DNA of 64,000 nt. Source: Capillidium heterosporum. Its lineage: Eukaryota; Entomophthoromycota; Entomophthoromycetes; Entomophthorales; Capillidiaceae. Shown one piece after another: positions 51,485 through 63,000 of this stretch. The notes beneath the pieces are model-generated. The model saw only the letters and a list, made by a program, of their open reading frames with translations, made no database searches and had not been told where the DNA came from. Position 1 is the stretch's first letter; every line of letters begins with the position of its first letter. The position numbers were made by a program, and so were the translations under genes. The stretch covers positions 1,419,680 through 1,483,679 of the forward strand of contig WBMQ01000012.1 in NCBI GenBank assembly GCA_016630905.1, in the 5' to 3' direction.

Positions 51485-51903
51485 TATTGGGAAATGTCTA
51501 CTAAAAACACTTACTAGTAAAAGTTAACTAAATAGTAATAATAGCTAGTACTTTATAAAAGCTAAGAAAGTTAGCATAAAAGTTATATAAAAAGGATAAT
51601 TATACTTAAAGTCTGATCTAAAGATAATAAGTAGATAGGACTACTTTAACTATAGCTACAAAACTAAAAAATATAATTAAATCCATTATTTAGCTTAATT
51701 TTTCAGATTTAGTTTAATTTAAATTATTGATTTAGGTTAGGTTAGTACAATTTAGTCTTAAAAAATATAAATTATCAGTTTTTAATTATACTATATAGAA
51801 AGTCTATATTATACTAATAGTAAAAAAATATTTAATATTTAATACATTTATTTAATAACTACTTAATTTACTATTAAGTTTACTATAAATCTTATATAAA
51901 TAA
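51485..51903 (-). mobile_element. Partial LTR family A, reverse orientation
   Basis: Starts TATTGGGAAATGTC and follows family A for about 420 bp until it is cut by the family B copy beginning at 51904. The remainder does not reappear on the other side. Confidence 0.55.
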
Positions 51904-53561
51904 TATTAACTTAGCTCTTAAGCTAAGTTAGATATTAAATATTAAAACATTTATTTTTTATAAAAAATTTATGATTTTATTACTACTAGACAAAGTATTT
52001 TGGAATTATATAGTTACTTATTTATTTCTGTACTTTAAAATACCTATTATTTATTAGTATACATTCTAACTAATAGTAAAGCTACTTAAATTACCTAAGA
52101 CTAATTTTTTATTAAAAAGGTAAATTTGAGGCTTTAGACTTAATATTAAATTTTTTAATAGTTAACCTATAGAAAAAGTAAGTCCAAAATGTAAAGGTGG
52201 ACAATAGTAATTAGAATAGTAACTCTTCAGTTTATTAATAAAAGAATTTACTAATAAGTCTCTAAATTATGCCTTATTTCAGATCTACTATATAAGAAGA
52301 ACAAAAAAAGAAAAGAAGAAAAAGAGAAAAAAAAGTAAATAAAAACATAAAAAATACTACTAAATAAGAAGAAATAAATAAAAGAACAAAAAGGACAGTA
52401 AAAGAGCAAGAGAAAAGGAAAAGGGACATTTAGATCACTTTTATTAATAGAGGAAAAAAAAGTTTTTAAGTTAGTTTATTAGAATTATTTAAAACTTTTC
52501 TTTTAAGTTTGCTCTAATTGTAGATTAAGTTTAGATTAGGTTAATTATAATATTTTAAAAGTTTTTAGCTAGAAGTGTTATAAAAGTAAAACTTTTATAT
52601 TATATTTAATTATAAGGCAGTTACTTTATTTATATTAGTTAGCCTATAATATAATATATATATTATATAGGGAAGTCTTTCTAAGAGTGCAGGATTAGGC
52701 TTAAGTTAAGCCAACATAGTGGTAATAACACCAATAAAACTAAAAAAGCTCAATGCTATTACTTTAATAACTAAGACTTTAATGGCAATCTAAACCCAAA
52801 GTTGGTTTATAAAGACAAACAAGGCTACAGTTGTAATAAGGCTAAGAAGGATAGTAATATCCATTAGGTTCTAATACTTAATTCCATCTAATCAGCTTTA
52901 ATCCTAATTTGGAGCAATTCTAATCTGATACTATTCTATAAATTCTAAGCTAATTCTAAACTATCCTTAATTTAACACTATTATATATTAACTTTAGGCT
53001 ACTCTAAGTTGGCAATATTCTAGTTTAACTTCTGGCTAATTCAATGGTTATAGGAAATCAGGTCTAATCAGCATACAGTGATTATAACAAGGGAAATTGA
53101 AATATTTATTATGAGATAATCATTTATTAAAAAGTTATATAAGTCAGAAGGGTTTATATAGAGGCAGAAGATGAAGATGATAGGATAATGGAGATACCAA
53201 TGATCAATCCTTCATTAAGCAGATGGTGTGTATCTATTACACTTTGAGGGTGGACTAGGAGAATCCATTAGTAACATGTCATGATCTAATATATTAATTG
53301 TTATTCAGTTTAAGTAGAGACTCTACCTTTTTGCAATTAATTATTAAGTGATTGAGACCTAATCTATTGCAAGGTTGAAACAGTATTAGAACTATAGTTT
53401 TCATAGCTAGAAGGATTATCAAGCTGATTCTCTAAAGAAGCCATCTGAGGTTTCATTATATATTATATTCTATATTAAAGAGCCTACCAAGTTTAGCTAA
53501 ATCTATTTAATTAGAAGTTTAAACTAATAATCAAACACTTAGTAAAAGCAACCAGCCAATA
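51904..53561 (-). mobile_element. LTR family B long variant, interrupted by D
   Basis: Starts TATTAACTTAGC and ends GCAACCAGCCAATA. Without the D insertion and one duplication it is about 858 bp, the same long variant as at 47406, again with a purine-rich G/A tract (about 52283-52455). Confidence 0.72.
52666..53460 (+). mobile_element. Solo LTR family D inside B, TSD TATTA
   Basis: A 795-bp copy starting TATAGGGAAGTC (ancestral TGTAGGGAAGTC) and ending GGTTTCATTATA. TATTA lies on both sides (52661-52665, 53461-53465). It keeps more G+C than its host B element, so it is probably younger. Confidence 0.8.
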
Positions 53562-54190
53562 ATATATATTATGTTTTATACTAAAAAACTTACTAATTTT
53601 AGCCAAATCTAATTAATTAAAAGTTTTAGCTAATATTTACTAATTAAGATATTAATATAAGCAATATTAGTAAAGTAGTAATATAAAAGAACAAATAGGT
53701 AAAATCAATTTATAGTTTAATAAAAGTTTATAATAACTATACTACTTTAGCTATTAATTTAATATTATAATAAATTTTTTACAAGCAGTCTAATCTATAG
53801 AATTTAATAAATTAAACAATGTATAAAGTTTTGTATTTTCACTTTATAACTTAAATTAAGAAGAATTTCATAATGAACCTTTATTAGAAACTGAAACTTT
53901 AGAATCAATTTTTCAAATGAAATGAAATTCTCAGTAAATCTCTGATCGGGATTTTGATTTGCTAATTAGACGGAATTTCCTAGGAAAATTTCGTTAATAG
54001 GTGAAGCTTATGAAATCAAATTGCTAGCTCAAAGATTGGATTCTAAAACTACTTGAAGCTTTCCAGAATTAAATGGGATCTGTAATATGATGTAATTGGC
54101 CTATTATGTCTCTATTCTAGTTGACAACAAAGACATTGGCAACTTTCTCTTCGTTCTAGCTTTAAGTTATTAATCAACGATACTTCAGAA

Positions 54191-54658
54191 ATGGTAAGCA
54201 ATATGGTTCATTTGACGCAGTTTTAAAATTTCCGATTTAAATTTCCACATCCATCACATTTATTAAACTTCGGTTTTGAAATTTTTGCATCCATCTCTTA
54301 TAATTAACTAAGATTATTAGGCCAAACGTACTAAGAAGGTAGGAGTAGTTGGCAAGTATGGTACCCGTTACGGTGCTTCTTTACGTAAGCAGATAAAGAA
54401 AATGGAAATTACTCAACACGCTACCTATACCTGTACTTTCTGCGGTAAGGATGCCGTCAAGCGTAGAGCGGTTGGAATTTGGGAATGCCGTGGATGTAAG
54501 AAGGTTTTAGCTGGTGGTGCCTGGACCGTCTCGTAAGTTTTGTTTTAATCAAATTGTATTTGTAGCCGAATTTGTATTTACATTTCTTTTTTAGTACTAC
54601 TGCTGCCGCTACTGTTCGTTCGGCTACCCGTCGTCTCAGAGAACTTATGGAATCCTAA
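54191..54658 (+). CDS. RPL43: 60S ribosomal protein eL43 (L37Ae family)
   Basis: A structural zinc-binding protein of the large ribosomal subunit. Exons: 54191-54193 (the ATG alone), 54321-54532 and 54595-54658; 92 aa, the usual family length. The body begins [20 protein letters not shown] and carries the zinc ribbon CTFCGK...CRGCKK, ending [10 protein letters not shown] first intron directly after the start codon is common in ribosomal protein genes. The gene is intact and has normal codon use, although it sits between mutated retroelement DNA on the left and fragments of the same families on the right. The upstream region at about 53820-54190 is also less AT-rich than its surroundings. Confidence 0.97.
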
Positions 54659-54675
54659 ATATTTATGTTTCAAGT

Positions 54676-54681
54676 AATAAA
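54676..54681 (+). terminator. AATAAA polyadenylation signal of eL43
   Basis: AATAAA begins 18 bases after the eL43 stop codon and fits a fungal cleavage and polyadenylation signal. It is short and could be coincidental in AT-rich DNA. Confidence 0.45.
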
Positions 54682-56063
54682 ATATTTAAGATACGCTAGA
54701 GAGGTGGATAAATTGACTACCACCAATTTAATGTAAGTACATTATTAAAATTTTGCTACTTCTCTTTTAAATTAGAATCTATTGGTTTAAGATCAACATT
54801 TTGAAAATATAGATTTAAATATTGTGATAGTTTATTAGAGGGATCAGTAGTAGAAAGATGCTTTAAATACATGCGTTTATTAATAAACTATGTTTACGAT
54901 GTGAAGTAACGCATATTTCATTGATATACTTATGTTTCAAGTAGCTTTTTATTATTGATCCTTTTAATAAATAAACTAGTTTACTATTCAAAAAGCTAAT
55001 TTAGGCTATAAATTTGATGTACTCTAGTATATTAGAATATATTTAAAATATATGTTGGCTGATCAACCTCACCAAATGTCTGGCTTAGATTTCTAGTTGA
55101 ATGGAATGAGTTTGGCCGAAATTGATTAATCCACTAACACGGAATATTTGATATATTTAGCTGTAGAAGAGATGACCAATATAGATATAATGGTTTCTTT
55201 GTATCCAATATAAATACTTTAAGCACTTAATTCCTGCAAAGCTATAGATTAGTTATTTTTAGTTAGAAAGGTAAGAATAAGAAAGCTATAAAAACATGAT
55301 TTGTAGTATTTTATTAAGTAGTAATGCTATTATAAACTACTTGTAAAAAAGTTTATTAAAGAATGTTGGGCTAGGCTTAAAATAAGCTAATATAGTAGTA
55401 ATTACACTAATATTAATAAAGAAGCTTAAAGCTATAGCTTTAATAGCTAATGCTTTAACTATAATCCAGATCTAAGATTAACTTGTAAAAATAAAAAACT
55501 AGCTATAATAAAGCAAAAAAAGTTTTTTAATTAGTTACTTATATTAAGTATCTAACTATAACAAAACCTTAGATAGCTTCTTTAAAGAATTAGTTTAATA
55601 ACCCTTTTAACTATTTAAACTTTAATACTATTTTAATTTTACAATATATTAGATTTTAGTTGTAAAAGAATTAATTATAAAAAGCAAATTTTTAGTATAA
55701 ATATAAAACCTTTAAGCTAAACTAACTAACCAATCCTATAGTAAATACTAATTGTTTTTATAATTAATAATTTATTATAAATGAATTATTTTAGCTTGCT
55801 TTTAAAGTATAGTAGATATACTAATTAATATTATTATAATTTCTATTATAAAGCTATAAACCTATTTTCTTATTTGCTTTTTTATTAGCTTTTAATTTTC
55901 AATTTATAATTTATAGCTATTTTTAGTTTTAATAGTTACTTAAGAATATTTACTATTGATAATTTAGATTACTATATAAAGTAGTTAATTATTATTAGAA
56001 AATATCTATTAAAAACACTTATTAATAAAAGTTAGCTAGATAGTAATAATAGCTAATATTTTA
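54682..56063. repeat. AT-rich flank with family D and A fragments
   Basis: After about 500 bp of plain AT-rich sequence, a family D start (TGTAAAAAAGTTTA) appears at 55342. It joins a reverse family D segment near 55565 (TATAACAAAACC). A reverse family A start fragment runs at about 55995-56063. No gene is seen. Confidence 0.55.
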
Positions 56064-56718
56064 TGTTGGCTGGTTGCTCTTGCTAAGTGTCTGACCACTA
56101 GCTAGGACTTCCAGTTGATTGGGTTTGGCTGAACTTGGTGAGTCCTTTGGCATAGGATGTGATATATATATTATGTTGTGGGCTGACTAATATAGATATG
56201 GTTGATTCCTCTACAACCAATGAAAGTACTAAAAATTCTCAATCCCTGAAAAACCACTGGCTAAAAACCTTTTGACATTTAATAAAACTAATCCAACTTA
56301 ATATACAATCTTAGAACCTTAAAGACCTCAAACCACAAAATACCAAAATCCTCTGTATTCTCCAATTCCTTAATCCTCTGAAAAACCTTCTCTTTTCCTA
56401 TCTGAAAGGTATGATATATATATCATAGCTTTGGGGATAGTCATAACTTACTGATATGTAAGTGGATATTTCTTTTGCAAGGGGGTAGGCATGTGTTCTG
56501 GTTACAATAGTCCACTTTTGGAGTTTAGATCTAATAATTTGTATAGCTGATTAGTATGATAGAACTGGTTATCTAGTGATTAAAGTGAGTTTTCAGTGAG
56601 AGATAAAGTTTATAACCTGAAGCACATTGTCAGGACATAGTATAAAATGTAAGCTAATTATGAAAAATAATATAAATTGATGATTACTCTACAACTCAGC
56701 TGAAGAGCTAAGTTGACA
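56064..56718 (+). mobile_element. LTR family B, well preserved
   Basis: A 655-bp copy starting TGTTGGCTGGTTGC and ending GAGCTAAGTTGACA, only lightly mutated. The left flank is a family A fragment and the right flank is the first degenerate satellite unit. The 5-bp flanks do not match, so one side was rearranged after insertion. Confidence 0.75.
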
Positions 56719-57006
56719 TATAGTATATACTAAAAAGGTAGCAGTAGTAGTAAGAGGGAAGAAGAAATAGTATATACTAGAGAGGCAGCAGCAGTAAAAA
56801 GACAGAAGAGGAATGGTAGTATACACCTACAATATATATTAGAGAGGCAGCAGTAGTAGAAACAGTGAACAGTATATAGTATATACTAGAGAGGTACAAT
56901 AGTAGGAACAGAGAGTAGGATAGAGTGTATACTATTGGTGTATATTAGGGAGGCAGCAGTAGAGACAGAGAGCAGGATTTAGTGTACACTGTTGGTATAT
57001 ACTAGA
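56719..57006. repeat. Degenerate left edge of the satellite
   Basis: About six diverged units, each built on TATATACTAGAGAGG, a CAGCAGTAGTAG-like purine-rich part, and GTATAC/GTACAC half-palindromes. Lengths vary and the palindromes are imperfect. This looks like the oldest part of the array that continues at 57727. Confidence 0.7.
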
Positions 57007-57726
57007 TGTAAGGAAATCCTTTTAATCAGCTGTAGCTTCACTTAATAACTAGAATTCAGTTTTACATTCCAGACACATAGATTACCAGTTTGGCATTGAT
57101 CCTAGCAATGCTAGAAGTTCTTTTCTCTTTAGCATGAATTAAGTGTTTTATTTAGCATTAACTGTCTCTAAATCAGCCTTGGCATTTCTTGGGTTAATGA
57201 CGAATGCCCAGAAAACAAGAGGAATAGTGTTACTGATAGATTAGGGAAAACGTCAATTACTAGTATCCTAAGTACCAACTACTAAAGACAAGTCACCTAT
57301 ATAAGGTCCACGGTGAACTTAGTAGTAGGTTAAGTTATTATTAAATAAACGTATTGAATCATTTGATATTTCTTCTGCTATTGGCATAGTATAGACTCCC
57401 TGCATAGTATAATGTAGAACTGATAATCGGCATCCCTTGACAGTAGAGAGTTGCGCTGATCTGAACTGAACGATAGAACTGAACCAAATTGATCTGAACT
57501 AGACCCTAGAACCCTCCTGAACCAATGAACCCGACTGTGCTCCTTAGCCTGATGGCTACCCTTGGAGTATTCCTATCTGCCCACTGTCTCTGGATTAGGC
57601 TATAAGCCCAAGCCTCCTCCTTATATAGCCTTATAGTCAACGTTCTTAGCCTTTATGGAGTCCTGGCTACTGTTGCTCCCTGGCTAACCCCAGCTGGTGA
57701 ACGTTTCTTGTGAACGTTTCCCAACA
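57007..57726 (+). mobile_element. Solo LTR family A in the satellite, TSD CTAGA
   Basis: A 720-bp, nearly unmutated copy starting TGTAAGGAAATCC and ending GAACGTTTCCCAACA. CTAGA is repeated exactly on both sides (57002-57006, 57727-57731) within the satellite motif ATACTAGAGAGG. It is the best family A reference. It has no internal coding region, so it is a solo LTR or a non-autonomous element. Confidence 0.92.
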
Positions 57727-57948
57727 CTAGAGAGGTACAACAGTAAGAACAGAAAGAGAAAGCAGAGCATACATCTTCAGTGTATGCAGAGAGGTACAAC
57801 AGTAAGAACAGGAAGAGAAGGCAGAGCATACACCTCTGGTGTATGCAGAGAGGTACAGCGGGCAGCAGCGAGAACAGAAGAGCAGACAGAGTATACACCT
57901 TCGGTGTATACAGAAAGGAACAAGAGTAAGAAGAGCAGAGGAGCAACA
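57727..57948. repeat. Transitional satellite units with variant palindromes
   Basis: Four units between the LTR and the homogeneous array. Palindrome arms here are GCATACATC/AGTGTATGC (57767), GCATACACC/GGTGTATGC (57826) and GTATACACC/GGTGTATAC (57891). Spacers start AGAGAGGTAC and change to AGAAAGGAAC. They link the degenerate left edge to the 58-bp units. Confidence 0.85.
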
Positions 57949-60042
57949 GTATGCACCTACAGTGCATACAGAAAGGAACAGGAGTAAAGACCGAGAAAGG
58001 GGCATAGTATGCACCTACGGTGCATACAGAAAGGAACAAGAGTAAAGACCGAGAAAGGGGCATAGTATGCACCTACGGTGCATACAGAAAGGAACAAGAG
58101 TAAAGACCGAGAAAGGGGCATAGTATGCACCTACGGTGCATACAGAAAGGAACAGGAGTAAGGACCGAGAAAGGGGCATAGTATGCACCTACGGTGCATA
58201 CAGAAAGGAACAGGAGTAAAGACCGAGAAAGGGGCATAGTATGCACCTACGGTGCATACAGAAAGGAACAGGAGTAAAGACCGAGAAAGGGGCATAGTAT
58301 GCACCTACGGTGCATACAGAAAGGAACAGGAGTAAGGACCGAGAAAGGGGCATAGTATGCACCTACGGTGCATACAGAAAGGAACAGGAGTAAAGACCGA
58401 GAAAGGGGCATAGTATGCACCTACGGTGCATACAGAAAGGAACAGGAGTAAAGACCGAGAAAGGGGCATAGTATGCACCTACGGTGCATACAGAAAGGAA
58501 CAGGAGTAAAGACCGAGAAAGGGGCATAGTATGCACCTACGGTGCATACAGAAAGGAACAGGAGTAAAGACCGAGAAAGGGGCATAGTATTGCACCTACG
58601 GTGCATACAGAAAGGAACAAGAGTAAGGACCGAGAAAGGGGCATAGTATGCACCTACGGTGCATACAGAAAGGAACAAGAGTAAGGACCGAGAAAGGGGC
58701 ATAGTATGCACCTACGGTGCATACAGAAAAGGAACAGGAGTAAAGACCGAGAAAGGGGCATAGTATGCACCTACGGTGCATACAGAAAGGAACAGGAGTA
58801 AAGACCGAGAAAGGGGCATAGTATGCACCTACGGTGCATACAGAAAGGAACAAGGAGTAAGGACCGAGAAAGGGGCATAGTATGCACCTACGGTGCATAC
58901 AGAAAGGAACAGGAGTAAAGACCGAGAAAAAGGGGCATAGTATGCACCTACGTGCATACAGAAAGGAACAAGAGTAAGGACCGAGAAAGGGGCATAGTAT
59001 GCACCTACGGTGCATACAGAAAGGAACAGGAGTAAAGACCGAGAAGGGGCATAGTATGCACCTACGGTGCATACAGAAAGGAACAGGAGTAAAGACCGAG
59101 AAAGGGGCATAGTATGCACCTACGGTGCATACAGAAAGGAACAGGAGTAAGGACCGAGAAAGGGGCATAGTATGCACCTACGGTGCATACAGAAAGGAAC
59201 AGGAGTAAAGACCGAGAAAGGGGCATAGTATGCACCTACGGTGCATACAGAAAGGAACAGGAGTAAGGACCGAGAAAGGGGCATAGTATGCACCTACGGT
59301 GCATACAGAAAGGAACAGGAGTAAAGACCGAGAAAGGGGCATAGTATGCACCTACGGTGCATACAGAAAGGAACAAGAGTAAGGACCGAGAAAGGGGCAT
59401 AGTATGCACCTACGGTGCATACAGAAAGGAACAGGAGTAAAGACCGAGAAAGGGGCATAGTATGCACCTACGGTGCATACAGAAAGGAACAGGAGTAAAG
59501 ACCGAGAAAGGGGCATAGTATGCACCTACGGTGCATACAGAAAGGAACAGGAGTAAAGACCGAGAAAGGGGCATAGTATGCACCTACGGTGCATACAGAA
59601 AGGAACAGGAGTAAAGACCGAGAAAGGGGCATAGTATGCACCTACGGTGCATACAGAAAGGAACAGGAGTAAAGACCGAGAAAGGGGCATAGTATGCACC
59701 TACGGTGCATACAGAAAGGAACAAGAGTAAGGACCGAGAAAGGGGCATAGTATGCACCTACGGTGCATACAGAAAGGAACAGGAGTAAAGACCGAGAAAG
59801 GGGCATAGTATGCACCTACGGTGCATACAGAAAGGAACAGGAGTAAGGACCGAGAAAGGGGCATAGTATGCACCTACGGTGCATACAGAAAGGAACAGGA
59901 GTAAAGACCGAGAAAGGGGCATAGTATGCACCTACGGTGCATACAGAAAGGAACAGGAGTAAAGACCGAGAAAGGGGCATAGTATGCACCTACGGTGCAT
60001 ACAGAAAGGAACAGTGGTAAGAAGAGCAGAGAAAGGGGAGAA
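57949..60042. repeat. Satellite type I: about 36 units of 58 bp
   Basis: Each unit is a 21-bp palindrome with arms GTATGCACC and GGTGCATAC around TAC, then a 37-bp purine-rich spacer (AGAAAGGAACAGGAGTAAAG, then ACCGAGAAAGGGGCATA). The period of 58 bp is read directly from successive palindromes (57949, 58007, ... 58413, 58471). Units differ mainly at two G/A positions in the spacer and by scattered single-base indels. The last unit carries the type II spacer. The 58-bp period is not a multiple of three, so open frames crossing it are not genes. Confidence 0.95.
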
Positions 60043-63000
60043 GTAAGCACCTGCGGTGCTTACAGAAAGGAACAGTGGTAAGAAGCAGCAGAAGAAGGGA
60101 GGACGTAAGCAACCTGCGGTGCCTTACAGAAAGGAACAGTGGTAAGAAGAGCAGAGAAAGGGGAGAAGTAAGTCACCTGCGGTGCTTACAGAACGGAACA
60201 GTGGTAAGAAGAGGCAGAGACAGGGGAGGAAGTAAGCACTGCGGTGCTTACAGAAAGGAACGTGTAAGAAGAGCAGAGAAAGGGGAGAGTAGCACCTGCG
60301 GTGCTTACAGAAAGGAACAGTGGTAAGAAGAGCAGAGAAAGGGGAGAAGTAAGCCACCTGCGGTGCTTACAGAAAGGAACAGTGGTAAGAAGAGCAGAGA
60401 AAGGGGAGGAGTAAGCACCTGCGGTGCTTACAGAAAGGAACAGTGGTAAGAAGAGCAGAGAAAGGGGAGAAGTAAGCACCTGCGGTGCTTACAGAAAGGA
60501 ACAGTGGTAAGAAGAGCAGAGAAAGGGGAGAAGTAAGCACCTGCGGTGCTTACAGAAAGGAACAGTGGTAAGAAGAGCAGAGAAAGGGGAGAAGTAAGCA
60601 CCTGCGGTGCTTACAGAAAGGAACAGTGGTAAGAAGAGCAGAGAAAGGGGAGAAGTAAGCACCTGCGGTGCTTACAGAAAGGAACAGTGGTAAGAAGAGC
60701 AGAGAAAGGGGAGAAGTAAGCACCTGCGGTGCTTACAGAAAGGAACAGTGGTAAGAAGAGCAGAGAAAGGGGAGAAGTAAGCACCTGCGGTGCTTACAGA
60801 AAGGAACAGTGGTAAGAAGAGCAGAGAAAGGGGAGAAGTAAGCACCTGCGGTGCTTACAGAAAGGAACAGTGGTAAGAAGAGCAGAGAAAGGGGAGAAGT
60901 AAGCACCTGCGGTGCTTACAGAAAGGAACAGTGGTAAGAAGAGCAGAGAAAGGGGAGAAGTAAGCACCTGCGGTGCTTACAGAAAGGAACAGTGGTAAGA
61001 AGAGCAGAGAAAGGGGAGAAGTAAGCACCTGCGGTGCTTACAGAAAGGAACAGTGGTAAGAAGAGCAGAGAAAGGGGAGAAGTAAGCACCTGCGGTGCTT
61101 ACAGAAAGGAACAGTGGTAAGAAGAGCAGAGAAAGGGGAGAAGTAAGCACCTGCGGTGCTTACAGAAAGGAACAGTGGTAAGAAGAGCAGAGAAAGGGGA
61201 GAAGTAAGCACCTGCGGTGCTTACAGAAAGGAACAGTGGTAAGAAGAGCAGAGAAAGGGGAGAAGTAAGCACCTGCGGTGCTTACAGAAAGGAACAGTGG
61301 TAAGAAGAGCAGAGAAAGGGGAGGAGTAAGCACCTGCGGTGCTTACAGAAAGGAACAGTGGTAAGAAGAGCAGAGAAAGGGGAGAAGTAAGCACCTGCGG
61401 TGCTTACAGAAAGGAACAGTGGTAAGAAGAGCAGAGAAAGGGGAGAAGTAAGCACCTGCGGTGCTTACAGAAAGGAACAGTGGTAAGAAGAGCAGAGAAA
61501 GGGGAGAAGTAAGCACCTGCGGTGCTTACAGAAAGGAACAGTGGTAAGAAGAGCAGAGAAAGGGGAGAAGTAAGCACCTGCGGTGCTTACAGAAAGGAAC
61601 AGTGGTAAGAAGAGCAGAGAAAGGGGAGAAGTAAGCACCTGCGGTGCTTACAGAAAGGAACAGTGGTAAGAAGAGCAGAGAAAGGGGAGGAGTAAGCACC
61701 TGCGGTGCTTACAGAAAGGAACAGTGGTAAGAAGAGCAGAGAAAGGGGAGAAGTAAGCACCTGCGGTGCTTACAGAAAGGAACAGTGGTAAGAAGAGCAG
61801 AGAAAGGGGAGAAGTAAGCACCTGCGGTGCTTACAGAAAGGAACAGTGGTAAGAAGAGCAGAGAAAGGGAGAAGTAAGCACCTGCGGTGCTTACAGAAAG
61901 GAACAGTGGTAAGAAGAGCAGAGAAAGGGGAGAAGTAAGCACCTGCGGTGCTTACAGAAAGGAACAGTGGTAAGAAGAGCAGAGAAAGGGGAGAAGTAAG
62001 CACCTGCGGTGCTTACAGAAAGGAACAGTGGTAAGAAGAGCAGAGAAAGGGAGAAGTAAGCACCTGCGGTGCTTACAGAAAGGAACAGTGGTAAGAAGAG
62101 CAGAGAAAGGGGAGAAGTAAGCACCTGCGGTGCTTACAGAAAGGAACAGTGGTAAGAAGAGCAGAGAAAGGGGAGAAGTAAGCACCTGCGGTGCTTACAG
62201 AAAGGAACAGTGGTAAGAAGAGCAGAGAAAGGGGAGAAGTAAGCACCTGCGGTGCTTACAGAAAGGAACAGTGGTAAGAAGAGCAGAGAAAGGGGAGGAG
62301 TAAGCACCTGCGGTGCTTACAGAAAGGAACAGTGGTAAGAAGAGCAGAGAAAGGGGAGGAGTAAGCACCTGCGGTGCTTACAGAAAGGAACAGTGGTAAG
62401 AAGAGCAGAGAAAGGGGAGAAGTAAGCACCTGCGGTGCTTACAGAAAGGAACAGTGGTAAGAAGAGCAGAGAAAGGGGAGAAGTAAGCACCTGCGGTGCT
62501 TACAGAAAGGAACAGTGGTAAGAAGAGCAGAGAAAGGGGAGAGTAAGCACCTGCGGTGCTTACAGAAAGGAACAGTGGTAAGAAGAGCAGAGAAAGGGGA
62601 GAAGTAAGCACCTGCGGTGCTTACAGAAAGGAACAGTGGTAAGAAGAGCAGAGAAAGGGGAGAAGTAAGCACCTGCGGTGCTTACAGAAAGGAACAGTGG
62701 TAAGAAGAGCAGAGAAAGGGGAGAAGTAAGCACCTGCGGTGCTTACAGAAAGGAACAGTGGTAAGAAGAGCAGAGAAAGGGGAGGAAGTAAGCACCTGCG
62801 GTGCTTACAGAAAGGAACAGTGGTAAGAAGAGCAGAGAAAGGGGAGAGTAAGCACCTGCGGTGCTTACAGAAAGGAACAGTGGTAAGAAGAGCAGAGAAA
62901 GGGGAGAAGTAAGCACCTGCGGTGCTTACAGAAAGGAACAGTGGTAAGAAGAGCAGAGAAAGGGGAGGAGTAAGCACCTGCGGTGCTTACAGAAAGGAAC

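Larger units (their letters stand above)
25700..53800. repeat. 28-kb AT-rich block of nested, mutated solo LTRs
   Basis: The whole stretch is extremely AT-rich and has no open frame of 60 codons on either strand. Large parts align by eye to four LTR families: A (ends TGTAAGGAA...TTTCCCAACA), B (TGTTGGCTGGTTG...AGTTGACA), C (TGTAATAATCC...GACCTTACA) and D (TGTAGGGAAG...TTACA). Copies differ mostly by C-to-T and G-to-A, including TG-to-TA at LTR ends. Nine copies in the window have 5-bp target-site duplications. I see no reverse transcriptase, integrase or gag remnant. Copies with defined ends are listed separately; the rest is fragments of the same families plus the uncharacterised 34.0-39.7 kb stretch. 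Confidence 0.8.

Noticed and set aside
25700-56063. A full-length retrotransposon
   Set aside because: Only LTR-like segments with flanking duplications are visible. No gag, protease, reverse transcriptase or integrase remnant could be recognised, although heavy mutation may hide one.
57653-59177. Long leftward open frames (up to 193 codons) across the 58-bp array
   Set aside because: They arise because the repeat lacks stops in some frames. The 58-bp period and indels shift the frame from unit to unit, and the peptide is only a translated satellite with no domain.
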